From Undaria pinnatifida (taxonomy: Eukaryota; Sar; Phaeophyceae; Laminariales; Alariaceae), in NCBI GenBank assembly GCA_012845835.1, contig JABAKD010000016.1, forward strand, positions 13,691,020-13,755,019: 64,000 bases of DNA, read 5' to 3'. The stretch's first letter is position 1. Each line of letters opens with the position of its first letter. Below, piece after piece: positions 40,617 to 52,078 of this stretch. The position numbers and the translations under genes are program-made. Below the pieces are notes generated by a model, which was given only the letters and a program-made list of their open reading frames with translations, searched no databases and was not told where the DNA came from.

Positions 40617-43600
40617 GTGCGTGGTGAATGCAGTCAGACGGGGCGGGAGCAGGCGCCGTTCCTCTGCGGAGCAAGGGGATGCACAGTTCGTCATGAAAGA
40701 CGGCAAGCGTTAGAAGTGGCAGTTCAAGCCGACCCTGTACTACACGTTACGGCAGCGGGACTCGGAGGGAGACCTGACGATGGCGAGGAAGGATACCGGG
40801 ATGGCCTCTGCTATCCCTGGGACCAGCGCACATTGGGGATTGCAGGACCGCTCTATGAGGTTCGCCTTAAGGACTTCGAACAACGCTTCGTCACTGTTGT
40901 CAAAGTGCAGCCGAGGTTGGCTACTGCCCACGCCAAGCTTACCACCCATGCGGTTGGCCTCCTCAATCACGCTCTGGGAGAGCATCGCCAAACCACACAA
41001 TCGGAGACGCCACGAACACTCTTGAGGTCGATCAAGCTGTGGTACATCCTCCCGGCTCTACTACACTCGCAGGATGGCCGAATAAAACGGCGCGAGAGGT
41101 TTGCGTCTGCCGAACGCGGTGACCTCACCCGTTTGCTCCCGCTGTTAATGTAGCATACCCGTCGAACATCGACGAGACAAATCGGCCAAGCTCACGAAGA
41201 GACGGACGCCGATATGGTTAAGAGGGTGTCATCAGCATGCCGCCGTCCAGGGGGGGTGACTGTGGCAGCATAAAGCCTGCTCGCGGAACCGTGCGCGCCG
41301 GGGAACGAGGGAACGTGGGAGCGAGTGAAAGCAAAGTTCCCGGATGAGGGCCAGCCCCGCGTCTCCGAAGCAACAGCGGCAGCGGTGGCAGCAAGTTCCT
41401 CCGACCCGGAGGAAGGGGGTGGTCCCAACTGGCGCCCGGAGAAAGATTATTGATCCACAGGTGGTCCTCGAGGTCATTAATATCTCGCAGCGCGTTATCA
41501 GGCGCGGGAAGCGACGGCCTGCGCTTTTTGCACTTGCAATCTACAATCAGGACTGGGTTCGGGCGTGAAAAAGTTGGAGCGGGCACTGAAGCCTTCTTGA
41601 TAAGAATTACCGACGATCCGAACTCTTTCCCGCCGGAATGCTGGCAGCTCTTCGTGCAATCAAATCTCTGCCTTGGGTAAAAAATGCCGCCCCGTCTGCG
41701 TGGGGATGACGTAGAGGCGCCTTCTTACGGTAGGGGACCATGTCACACTGGCGACCACGGCTGGAAGAGACCAACCGCGAAGCGAGACAGGTTGGAGTCG
41801 GAGTACGAGGGGGGATTGAACAGGTAGCGCGCAAGGGTACATCACGCGGCAAAAAACTGGGTAGTCCTCACCGAATGCTCCAACGCGTTCAATACAGTTA
41901 GTTGCGCGCGAAAGGTGCTTAACGGCCACCAAAAAGTGGGACGATTATTTTCAAGACATGCACAACAAAACGACCAACCAAGAGACCAAAGCTCCAGAAA
42001 GAGGACCGACCGTCCGTTCAGGCTCAAAACAACTTGAATTTAGAGTACACTTGAATACCTCACAAGATCGGAAATTTCACGCCATACCGTACGAATCAAG
42101 TCTCCAAACTTTGAGAAACGGTATAAAGTCGTTATTTCCATCTTCAACAAAGTTACCACGCCCTCGATTGACCCTGATTCAGCCAGAAAAGTGACTATTT
42201 CAATTGGTTCCCGCTACTTTGGAGGGAAGGTGTATGGTTACCGATGCCAATAGAAAAAATTAACGACGTACGCACTGGCTGTGTTGTTTTGCCACGTCAT
42301 GAAACAAACCGCACCGTACTATGACCAGTAGAGATCGAGAACAGGGGCACCCAGTATTGTATAATCAGAGAATATATGGCCACTGAACGAGGGAGGAAGT
42401 CGGAATAAAAAAAACGAGGCGATTGGCTCTAGAAAACTTAGCGATCGTCGCTTGGACGGGAAGGTCGTTCGCCGAGGGTGATCAGGCTCGCTGAGATTTC
42501 CGCGCAGCGTGGTGACTATCAAGCGTTGCAGCGACTCAACAACGACGCGAAGCGCGCCAGTGGCGCGGCCATTGCTCAATGCGCTGAGGAAGTCGAAGCT
42601 CGACGATCAGCCGCAGCAACCGCCGAACGGCACAAAAAATAATCGGAGACAGTCTAGATGCTGAGGTGGAGGACATGCGACAGGCAGCCGACGAGGAATG
42701 CGTATGTGATACGAGTGGCAGGCCCCAGGGTGGCTGCGACATCTTCCATCCTTAGCTGCTGTTGTTGCTGCTGCTGCAGCTGCATATCGCAGCTTCGTCG
42801 TTTTTTCATATCGAGGCTTGTGATATACTTGTCTCCTTTGTTCCAGCTGCCAGCAGATCATCTACCGCCTAGTGAAAAAATGGCGGCGATTTTTTGTTTT
42901 TGGCTGCTGAAATTGTGGAATTCGGTGACATGTAATGTCTTTCGATTTGGCTGTGATTGGTTCAAGTTTTGAAATTCATTGCGCTCATAACGACCTAGGG
43001 ACACTTTTATTGCTGGTACCGGCTACAAAACACACCTTACACGCTCATCTAACAGTGAAACGGGCTGCTGTGCTTGCGGAGGCAGCCACTTGCGTGCCGG
43101 GGTTACACCGTTCGTGGTAAGATGTGACGGCGAGAGACCTGCCTCCGTGTTCCTTTAGATGGAATCGCGAGAAAGGCGAAAGATCGACTGCTCCAGTGGG
43201 GTGCAACAAGGGGACGCCATGGGGCCCGCGTTGTTTTGCAAGCCGCTCTTTCCGGTGCTGAAGCGGACTCGGGCGGAGTTTGAGCTAAGAGGTGTAGAGG
43301 CATTCGCCTACCTAGATGACATTAGCATCGGAAATATGGAAAATCACACCCGATACTGTGGAAGTCGTACCCTTCCTCCAGCGTGAGCTATCCAATATCA
43401 ATGTTACATTGCAATCCACAGTTGCCCTGCCCCCGAAGGGGCACGTACCTAGGCCGGAACAAATCGCCCTTCTTTGAGGTATCGGCGTTCGTATTGCCGA
43501 ACGTGGTGGCGCAAAGGTGGTTGGAGTGCCCGTCGGCACAGGTGAATACGCGAGAGAGAGTGCGATGGAGATAGTCCGAAACGGCTCCAGGAGGGAAGCA

Positions 43601-45240
43601 ACTTGGGCGGATGTTGCCGCGCATGCCGTACAAACGATCACCCAACCTGATCGCCACCGGCTCTATGGTGCAACAGACCTCCTACCTTGAACGCGTGATG
43701 GACCCTGAATTGTCCCTGGCTGCATGCCAAAACGCAGATGGTTATGCCCTGTAGATGCTGGAGAAAGCTACTCGATCTCTAGGGGGGGCAGCAGCAAAGT
43801 CGTCATTTTTCGCGGAAGGATGCCCCACAAATCAGCTGACCCTGCAGCCCCATCAACAGGCGAAGTCGAGCCTGTCCACGGGACCGGGGGGTTGGGCTGT
43901 CGTCGGCCGAAACCCGGAGGATGTCAGCTGTCAGCTGTCCGCCGGAAGATTGGTGGCGATGGTGCCGGAGGTGCTTGCTGGTCTGTCCGGCGCTATAGGG
44001 CAAGTATAGGGGACAAAGTCCGGAGGGAGCTGCCCGATTCTGACCTCGTTCGGCGCATTTGGAACAGCGTCAGAGACCTCCGCGATGTGCATGGGGTCTC
44101 AGAGGAGGCCATGGCGAACATCGTGCCGAAAATCTGGTGGGACAAAGCCTCTACAGCAGGAGAGCAAGATGCCTCAGGGCAACCAGTTGCGGAAGTGTTG
44201 CCTGCACACGACGCCGAAACTATCAGCTCCAGCAAAGCGAAGCATAGGCTGGGGAAGCTGGTCAACCAAATTTGCTATGAGAGTACGCCGCTTCGACAGG
44301 CCAGCTCCCCGAGACGGGACCCCAGCAAAGCACGGGCGACTCTCAAGGAGAGAAGGAGACACGAGGTTTGGTCAAGGCCCGGCAACGGAGGCAATCGGGG
44401 CCAGGGGCAACCGTTTTTTTATCATCGAAGCTTATCGACTCGGCCAGAACCATCCCAGCATCAGAGTTTATGACGGCTGGAAGGAGATTGTTGGGAATTG
44501 ACGAATTCCTGGCGGCGACGTTCCCCCGCTGCGGGCAGCGGAGTCTAATACGCGGCATGCACCATTGTGTCATCGATCGCGCACGAAAATGAACCAGCAT
44601 CAGCCCCTGGTACACGCGCTCTCCCGCACCCTTACGTGCATGTCCATCCGCCACCAAGTGGAAAGCGGACCCCCTTGAACTCAAACAGGGATCTACGAAT
44701 GGACATTGTCATCGAGGCGGGAGGACTCCGAGATGCAACGGCATCAGAGTATCGCAACAAATCGATACTACTTGACGTCACGTATGTGTGGACCCACAAG
44801 TGGGGATCCACAAGCGGACAGACAGCGCGGACCGATACGGATCAGCTGCTTTCACTTCTGAGGCGCGCAAGCACTATCATTACGCTCGTCCGGGACAGGT
44901 GTCCTTCGACGAGCGCAGCTGCAAACTCGCCACCCTCGCGATGGAAAGCTTTGGGCGCCTCGGGAAGAAAGGCAGCGACCAAATCGATCAGGTAGCGGCC
45001 AAAATAGTAAGAAAGACGGACGAATCGTCCCTATGGCAGAAGGCCTTTGCAAGAAACGCCTCTTCCAGATAATCTCTGTGACCACTCAGGTCCCGATTTC
45101 GCGCCGAGTCAGTAGATATAGACTAGCCCTGAGGGTTCACCAAGCCGCGAGGGGAAGGAAGAAAGGAAGGAAGAAGCAGGAGGACTGCGGCCAATGGCCT
45201 GGGGTGCGAATGTTGATGAGGATTATAAGGGTAGACTAAA
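40617..45240 (+). mobile_element. Broken non-LTR retrotransposon, R2-like order
   Basis: Pieces of one long polyprotein can be followed across many frameshifts. The N-terminal part is LWYILPALL with GRIKRRERF (40617-41153). Reverse transcriptase follows: the finger region near 41450-41660 (SGAGSDGLRFLHLQS, FPPECWQLFVQSNL), motif A region LTECSNAFNTV (41868-41898, with Glu where Asp is expected), GVQQGDAMGPALF and YLDD (43200-43321), then VVPFLQREL and GGAKVVGVPVGTGEY (43345-43560). Downstream come DSDLVRRIWNSVRDLRDVHG (44038 on), a Cys/His knuckle remnant (PRCGQ..HHC) and RMDIVIEAG...KSILLDVTY (44697-44790). The last resembles the restriction-like endonuclease of R2/NeSL/CRE-type elements. 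Stops, frameshifts, the altered catalytic Asp and a nested transposon make it dead. Confidence 0.8.
41899..43051 (+). mobile_element. Nested 1153 bp DNA transposon with TIRs and 5 bp TSD
   Basis: The reverse transcriptase frame stops being readable right after ...AATACAGT (41898) and resumes at ACAGTGAAACGG (43052). The insert is bounded by TAGTTGCGCGCGAAAGGTG on the left and by the inverted counterpart TAGATGAGCGTGTAAGGTG on the right, 15 of 19 matching. ACAGT is repeated on both sides (41894-41898, 43052-43056). No transposase is recognised. An internal GC-richer frame, 42496-42645, has codon use like a helical protein (ISAQRGDYQALQRLNNDAKR...) and may be cargo or a transposase relic. Confidence 0.8.
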
Positions 45241-45565
45241 AGCTAAAATGAACAAATGTATTATTGGGAAAGGAAGTAGCTATAGTGAGAAGATGCGGGG
45301 AAAGGAAATGGGGAAATGATTGGCGGAGAGTTAGTAGATATAGACTAGCCCTGAGGGTTCACCAAGCCGCGAGGGGAAGGAAGGAAGGAAGGAAGGAAGG
45401 AAGAAGCAGGAAGACTGCGGCCAATGGCCTGGGGTGCGAATGTAGATGAGGATTACAAGGGTAGACTAATAGCTAAAATGAACAGATGTATTATTGGGAA
45501 AGGAAGCAGCAATAATGAGAAGATGTGGGGGAAGGAAATGGGGAAATGGTTGGCGGAAGGTCATA
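45106..45565 (+). repeat. Tandem duplication at the retroelement 3' end
   Basis: Two units of about 222 bp (from 45106 and 45331) both run AGTAGATATAGACTAGCCCTGA, a GGAAGGAAG run, GACTGCGGCCAATGGCCTGGG, and AATGAACARATGTATTATTGGG. They follow the last retroelement codons (VSRYRLALR). The GAAG run differs in length between the units. Confidence 0.9.
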
Positions 45566-46493
45566 AGAGAGATCCTATCGCTTTATGCAAGGATATTCGA
45601 TTTATTATTAAAAAATAACAAATAAACTCCAGCTGTGAGATCGACGATTTCGTCGAAACTCATATTTGCAAGCTGTGTGTGATGCTCTGATCGCGCGTAT
45701 TACTGGGTGTGTGTTCTCTCATTAAATAGGTCGGCGATTCTCCTTAGAACTGCTTGTACCAGGGTCAGCAGGGCGACGTTAATCAATCTGTGCACGGAAA
45801 CTATATATATATATTTTGGGGGGGGGAGGGGGACAAAATCTGACGGCTGTGGAATGCATTAGTTTATCCGAGTTTATAATGTATTATATCCTGCAAGTCG
45901 TATAACCGTTGAGGGGAGGGCAGGGTTTTTGAAGGGGGTGGGAAGGGGGGGTGTACTCAGTTTGTGCATGGCCGTAGTCGTATGACCATAGACCCTCGCA
46001 TCCCTACTATGCCGGAACGGAGCATGTCGGGTTTTCACCAACCAGGCAGACATTGCTTGCACCAAGCGCGAAGCGCCGTGAGGTGTTCGGTGAGTCGCAT
46101 GAAGGGTGAAGTGCATCTCTCCAAGAACCGCTCGTGAGACGGAATTCGGCATCTTGTGCCTACTTTCTTGCTTGCTTATGGATGACAGCGCCAATGACTT
46201 GTACTTTGTTTTCTGGTGGGGTCATGGCCATTCCAGAGACACCAATGATAATGATGGGCATATTACTATGCAACTGCCTCGTGGGTGCCTTACCATGTTC
46301 ACACTACGTGATGCGATAATTCCCCTTGTGCAGAGTTAGAGGGTTCTCCACCCCGCACAACATGATCTAACTCGATAACCATCATGATGACCATGACCAT
46401 GTGGTCACCGCCAAAACATGAAAAAAAAGATAACGGTACTGGTATACTCTGGTTGGCTAGTTCACGCAGTGATTGCAGTGATTGGCGTTAAGG

Positions 46494-46930
46494 GATTAGT
46501 GGGGTATTAGTCCGTTTGACCACTTGCAAAATGTTGACCAATAGCTTATACCCAAACTAAGCCTCATAACACTGTTGTTAAAGAATTAGTGGGGTATTAG
46601 CCCGTTTGACCACTTGCAAAAGGTTGACCAATAGCTTACCCAAACTAAGCCTTATATCACTCTCCCTCCCTGAAACGGCGGGATAGCAGGTCGGCCGGAT
46701 ATACGGGCGGGCGTGTCAATATCCAACCAAGCGGTTTCATTTCCTCGGGATACCGGGAAGAGTATTTTTCAAGTTTATTGTTGTGGATGTTGGGATTCGA
46801 ACCCACGACCCAAAGACCCATGGTCTGTCGACGACGCCATTCTTGTTATGGAATTAGTGGGGGTGTTAGTCCGCTTAAAACCACTTGCAAAAGGTTAACC
46901 AATTGCTTATTTTCCCAAACCAAACCTCAT
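46494..46930 (+). repeat. Three units of a ~80 bp repeat
   Basis: TTAGTGGGGTATTAG(T/C)CCG, ACCACTTGCAAAA(T/G)GTT and CCAATAGCTTA are shared by units at about 46494, 46575 and 46850. The first two are adjacent. The third lies beyond a tRNA-like 3' half (GGGTTCGAATCCCA on the minus strand, 46787-46800). The arrangement suggests an insertion carrying the tRNA-like part between units. Confidence 0.75.
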
Positions 46931-48111
46931 TTCATCGGCATGTTTTACATCGTCGTTGCCAACCAACGCCAACCCCAATATATACATTACAGCGTAGGTG
47001 CCAACCGAGGCCCACTATTATTATATGTATTGTGGGGGGGGAGGGGGGGGGGGGGTCTAACATTTTCAGGTCTCCGCATCAATAAATGTATATATAGGAG
47101 CTTACTGTACGCGTGGTTCTAGGTCTAGGCGAGATGGTAGGTAGGGGTGGCGGGGGAAGATAAGACCGGGGGGAAGGTTAATTTGAACTTTCAAGATGTA
47201 AATTAATTGGTGGAGCTACTGCGTGGATGTGGATGTGCCTCGAAAAAGGTACTGGTAAAGAGGTGCATATATATATATATGTATATCGATTTTTACTTCG
47301 GAAGGAAGGGCATCTACGCTATATAACAATACCAAGTGCGCTGCTCGATAACCTGATCCTGACCGTCGGTATACTGAGCAATCTCTGGGTCGTGTCTTCT
47401 CTGTATCAGGTGTGTGAAGATTTTTCATTTGCCATTTTCAAGAAAGCGGTTGCGTTGATATATGCTACCTGGTGTGATGTAGAGGACAGGAAAACCACTT
47501 GGCGATCATCTACTACATGCTGGGGCATGCTTTCGTGAGCACCACTAACACGAGCATCAGACGTGGACGCCGCATCTACAGGTTCACAGCATTTTCGACG
47601 ACGTGGGAAATACGGGGCGTATAATTCGCTAATAATAACGTGAGAAGGAAGTGTAGTCAGATATGTTAAAATTGCGGTAGGCCACATTACCAACCTATTA
47701 CGCAGGGTATTTCGTACCTACCGTCTGCATGATCGCCTCCTAGCCTCTGCCAAACGAAGTAGCATATATATCATGCCTAACGAAAGTGGCGTAATTGAGC
47801 GCGGGCACTGACGATGTGCACTCCTGCCCCTCGTGTTCAATGTTGGTGGCGTTGCATGACCACATCACCTCGCCTGTTGTATTTGCAATATGTATCTCTG
47901 TCATATAATTGGCGACCTCAGAGCCCCACACGGGGGCACGGTAAAGATCATGGTAACTACATATCATGGTAACTACATGGTTGCACCTGTCGATTGGATT
48001 GGAATGTTCTATCTTGCGATCCATGTAAAACAACACACCACGAAGCTATAACACATGGTATGCCACAGTTCTACATGATTGTTCCAAATCGTTGTCTTGC
48101 ATTCATGGTGT

Positions 48112-48215
48112 TGTATTGTTGTCGCTCTCGCATTATCGGTAACTCGCATAATCGAGTCCGTGGCCACAGGGCAGGCTCCAGTCACTCTGGGGCTGAGAAA
48201 TACCCTATAAAAAAC
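48112..48215 (-). repeat. AAC-tailed repeat, reverse copy
   Basis: On the minus strand it reads CAGAGTGACTGGAGCCTGCC, GTGGCCACGGACTCGATTATGCGAGTTA and ends in a short AAC-type tail. This matches the forward copies at 56513-56611 and 60832-60925. Confidence 0.8.
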
Positions 48216-49473
48216 ACAAACGAACCAAAGGTCATTTGTTTCCGTCCCCCGCCCCCCGCCGCCCCCTCCTTCCCCACCACCCGCACCATCGCCTAGACCT
48301 ATTATAGCAAGTATTATAGCAAAGTTTCTCCCAGGTAATACATTCATGCGACCTAAATTGGCTTGATCCCCCCCCCCATCGCCCCCCCCCCCGTCCTTTT
48401 GTTCTCTCCCGCCGCCCCACCCAAAATCAAAATGTGCCAGAGTAATAAACACTACCAGACAGTTGATATCACCTCATTACCTTTCTAGCCATCCATGCCG
48501 TAGCTCCAATTCATAACCCCCCCCCCCTAACGCCCTCTCCTTCTCCACCACCCGCACCATTGCCTAGACCCAGCACCAGGCGTATAGCAAGCTCCTAACA
48601 GTTATACATTTATGCGACCTAAAGCTGTTGGAAATCCCGCTCCCCCCCCCCCCCCCCCCCTTCGAACACTCCGCCCTCTCCTCACCGGTTATTGTACGAT
48701 TTGCAGTATGTATACATGATAAACTGATGCATTCCTTCCACAACCAACCGTCAGATTTATAGTTTCCGCGCACAGATTGAGTCCCCCCCCCCCCCGCCCG
48801 CTCCCTCTTGTTCAAACCCCGGCTCCCACGCCCTTGACATCTCCACACCCTCCCCTCACCGGTTATCCGCCTTACAGGATACGCTCGATGAACTGATGAA
48901 TTTCCTTCCACTGTGCACAGCTGTCAAGATTTTTTTGTCCCCCTCAAAAACATGTTTAAAATTTTATAGTTTCCGCACACAGACTGATCAACATCACCCT
49001 GTTGACCCTGGTGGTACAAGCTGCACTGTAGTTCCAAGGGGAGTCGCCGACCTATATTGTTGTAGTGGTACTCCGAGTGGGGGATGCGTGGTTGGTCGCT
49101 GTTGGGAAGCGTTCTCCTCATGGGTTCCGGTATCTTTGGTTGGTCTCCACTCATTGCTCGCTGGATAGCTATTAGACTCAAAGCTTATGCATTATTTCTT
49201 CTACATTGAACTTTGAAAGACAGACAAAACAAGCCAAGACAGAGTAGGGCAGGATAGTGCAGGTAGAGCAGGTAGTGAGATGTGGGGCGTCCTGCTTGTC
49301 CCATCATCGTCACGTACATTATGGCCCATCTATGATGGCGTTGATGTGAATGTGACATCTAATGTCACGTGGTTTCACCTCAACCATGACATGGTTTCAC
49401 GTCGAATCTATAAACTATCCTTCTACGGAGGGCACTCCGTTACAATGACAAACCCCAGTCAGTACAGTAATAA

Positions 49474-49550
49474 TACGCGCGATCGGAGTATCACACATAG
49501 CTTGCGAAGATGAGTTTCGACGAAATCCTCGATCTCACAGCTGGATGGAG
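49474..49550 (+). repeat. HTQLAK-type dispersed repeat
   Basis: Copy of the family GCGCGATCGGAGTATCACAC, AGCTTGC(A/G)AAGATGAG, TTTCGACGAAATC and GATCTCACAGCTGGA. Other copies in this orientation lie at 56640-56718, 56760-56838 and 62143-62220. Reverse copies lie at 26572-26640, 45628-45715 and 57345-57415, with older relatives elsewhere. Confidence 0.85.
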
Positions 49551-49977
49551 CGCAGTTTGTTATATTTTCAAGTAATACTAAGTATTTTTTTTTTTCTTTT
49601 TTTTTTTTTTTTCATCCTCCGGCGGATGGGGAAAAATAAAGCTTTATTTAGCTCACCACACTTCCGCGTATTTTAATACGCGTCGTGTGTCGATTTAACT
49701 GAGTTTCTTTCGCAGCCCAACGCTAGCTGGCGCACCCTTCGAGTGATTATTTGTCGGAGGGCAACAACAACAATATTAATAAAGTAGCTTGAAATATAGC
49801 GGAAAGCGCAACAAGAGCGGGAGTTGGCAAAAATCAATGAAAATCGACGAGCAATAAAAAAAGCTCAAGATTGGGAATATAAAATTAAATCGGTCGTTCT
49901 CACAGCTAGATAGTCTAGTCTAATGTTTTTCAATTTTTTGTAGAATTTGGTGATTACAGCTGACGTTTTTCACTTCT

Positions 49978-50322
49978 TTTTTTTCTTTTTTTTTGCACAC
50001 ACATCTACTTTCCAGCCTCTGGTCAAGCCGTGGTCACGGATGATGTCGTCCCGTCTCCCCCCCGGTTCTTGCCTTCAATTTTTTCGCGCATAGGGTTCAG
50101 CAATTAATTTCAATCCCACTACTGCTCGTCGATTTTTCATCGAGTGTTGCTAACTCACGCTCTCGCGCTTTCCGCAAGTAAATTTGTGCGCAAGAAAAAG
50201 TCCCCACGAATTTATACGAGTACTCTGTGTGCACTCGGGGGGATTCGAACTCACGAAACTGACCTACGTATACCATGCTCAAGGATAACCTGATACGCCA
50301 CCGGGCCACCGGGGCGACCGGC
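49978..50322 (-). mobile_element. tRNA-headed SINE, copy 1
   Basis: On the minus strand a tRNA-like head (50322 down) carries an A box TGGCCCGGTGGC (50308-50297) and a B box GAGTTCGAATCCC (50253-50241), spaced as in a class II tRNA. A body of about 220 bp follows and ends in an A-rich tail (T-run at 49978-49996 on the plus strand). The body matches copy 2 at 59085-59397 along its length. No clear target duplication is visible. Confidence 0.78.
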
Positions 50323-50382
50323 TCAAATACTAATAACAGCTACGAGCTGGAGTTTGTTAATTTGTTCTAAACTTTTGGTGAT

Positions 50383-50460
50383 CACAGCTGACGTTTTCAA
50401 TTTTTTATAAAATTTTGGTGATTTGAAAAATATATAAAAAATTGAAAAACGTCAGCTGTG
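50383..50460. repeat. Long inverted repeat, 27 bp arms
   Basis: Arms 50383-50409 (CACAGCTGACGTTTTCAATT...) and 50433-50460 (...AATTGAAAAACGTCAGCTGTG) are nearly perfect complements around a 23 bp AT-rich loop. They are the CAGCTGACGTTTTT ends of a dispersed repeat placed head to head, possibly a tiny MITE. Confidence 0.85.
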
Positions 50461-50811
50461 AGCTGTGGGTACGAGTGTGTGTGTGTGTTCTTCACATTAA
50501 ACCGTTCTTCTACTCGTCGACATCCAGCACACCCAGTGTCCGTACTGATTCTTCACCCTAGAAAGATCAGCTCTGTGGTCACAAGCCACGACACAGAGAT
50601 AATGCATCGTAATGCATTCGACAACGCAATGTCATGCCCTAGTACTGGGTACGACAGGCACAACATACATACGTCAGCAACACGAGTACGACTGATTGAA
50701 TAGCTGAAACTCAACTTTGCAAGCTGCGTGGTACATACATATGTCGCTAATACACAGCAGTAGTTGCACAACATTTACGAAGGAAAACATCACGCGTGGT
50801 ATCGCGTGGTG

Positions 50812-50815
50812 GTGG

Positions 50816-50852
<37 letters not shown>

Positions 50853-50884
50853 CTTGTTGTTGTTGTTGTTGTTGTTGTTGTCGT

Positions 50885-50918
<34 letters not shown>

Positions 50919-50934
50919 GTTGTTCATCGCGTGG
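50812..50934 (+). repeat. TTG trinucleotide microsatellite
   Basis: About 40 units of TTG with a few TTC/TCG variants, flanked on both sides by ATCGCGTGGT(A/G)GTGG-like sequence. Confidence 0.95.
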
Positions 50935-51337
50935 TAGTGGTATGTACAAAAAAAATCTCCGTAGCGGTGAACGGTGCGCGTGGTTGCAGTATGGTTCAAG
51001 CGCGCAACGACTACCGACCAATCACAAAAATCAAAATAAATAATTCACCAACCAGAACGCGCAGGAGCACGAGCATCGAACGAAAAGACCATGCTAAATA
51101 TAGATCATCCCCTATCCACTGGATCTAAACATGCCTCCTGGAAAATAAAATTCGGCGCGAATGGCCTCAACCAACGCAACCACCCTCCTTCACGAACAAC
51201 GCGCGAAGAGTTTGGGATGCAATCGGCACCTACTCCCACGACAGCGGGCTTGCGTTAAAAATACATCTGCTGTCCCCGTTCAATACCACGTCGTCCCCTT
51301 GAGTTTCCGGTGAGACATAGCCACAGCGTGCTGTGGT

Positions 51338-52078
51338 ATGGCCCCGTCAAACTGTCGGGGCACCGGCCAGGTGGGCTGGATGAGGGACGAAGTCATGTTA
51401 CAAAAAAAAATGGAGGGAAGCTCGATGAGGAAAGATGACCAGTGCAGGCAGGAGCAGCAGGAGTACGTACTGCAGAAGTGCCCAACGCACGTCACCCCCC
51501 ACAGCAGCAACATAGGTGGCGGTGGTGGGCAGCACAAGGGGTCGACCCACCCCCACGATGCCGCCGGCGCAATGAACAAGGTCAACCCCAGCGGCAGCAA
51601 CAATCGCGTTGTGGGCATCTTTTCGAGAATCTCCGATTTTGTCGCACAGCTGGGCAGCAGCAGCAGCAGCAGCACACTGGACAAGGATAGGGATAGCACC
51701 CACGCCGTCAACACCACTCCCTCGACAACAGCAGGATCGGCCCTCTGCTGGGAAGAAGCACCTACCGAGATCTATGATGATGAGCAAGCACCCCTTGACT
51801 CGCAGTGGGGCAGTGACTCCGAGGTGGTGACCACCCTCCCTCTGTCTGGGTGCGAGGAACACGGAAGACCATCACCACCTATAGACGTGGCGGGGAAAGG
51901 GTCGAGGCGAAGGGATGCGTCTTCTCCAGGAGGAGGTGATGGAGGTTGCCAGGGGAGAAGAGCGGGCGAACTGGGAGGGGTAGAGGGTGGGGAAGAGGGG
52001 GGCGATGATGCTGATGATGCGAGAGCTAAGATCAAGGCGTGGAAGGAGCTGTGCGGGTCGAAGCGGATATCGTTCACG
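51338..52078 (+). CDS. Orphan first-exon-like ORF, Ser/Gly-rich protein
   Basis: An open frame of 247 codons from ATG 51338 runs to a good donor, ACG|GTGAGA, at 52079. Without splicing it would end at 52195. It contains FSRISDFVAQLG, a poly-Ser run from a CAG tract (51655-51673), GSDSEVVTTLPLSGCEE, a basic RRRD patch, a Gly/Glu/Asp-rich acidic stretch and RAKIKAWKELCGSKRISF just before the donor. Base composition is clearly GC-richer than its surroundings. No following exon was recognised downstream in the window, so it may be a 5' exon of a gene with very long introns, or a stranded fragment. Family unknown. Confidence 0.45.

Larger units (their letters stand above)
45611..51337. other. Intergenic repeat field
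   Basis: Contains copies of the CAGCTGTGAG repeat (45628-45715, and reversed at 49474-49550), a repeat shared with 30456-30590 and 9665-9830 (45945-46180), and three GTGGGGTATTAGTCCGTTTGAC units. It also holds a tRNA-like fragment (46785-46845), several long C-runs at 48380-48800, a reversed AAC-tailed repeat (48112-48215), a SINE (49978-50322) and a TTG microsatellite. A 103-residue open frame at 47227-47538 has no features I recognise. Confidence 0.5.

Noticed and set aside
46780..46850. tRNA gene on the minus strand
   Set aside because: A good B box (GGGTTCGAATCCCA) and T-arm are present but there is no matching A box or acceptor stem; more likely a tRNA-derived repeat fragment.
47227..47538. 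103-codon ORF with hydrophobic segments
   Set aside because: Begins in an AT dinucleotide run, has no recognisable domain and no support from neighbours.
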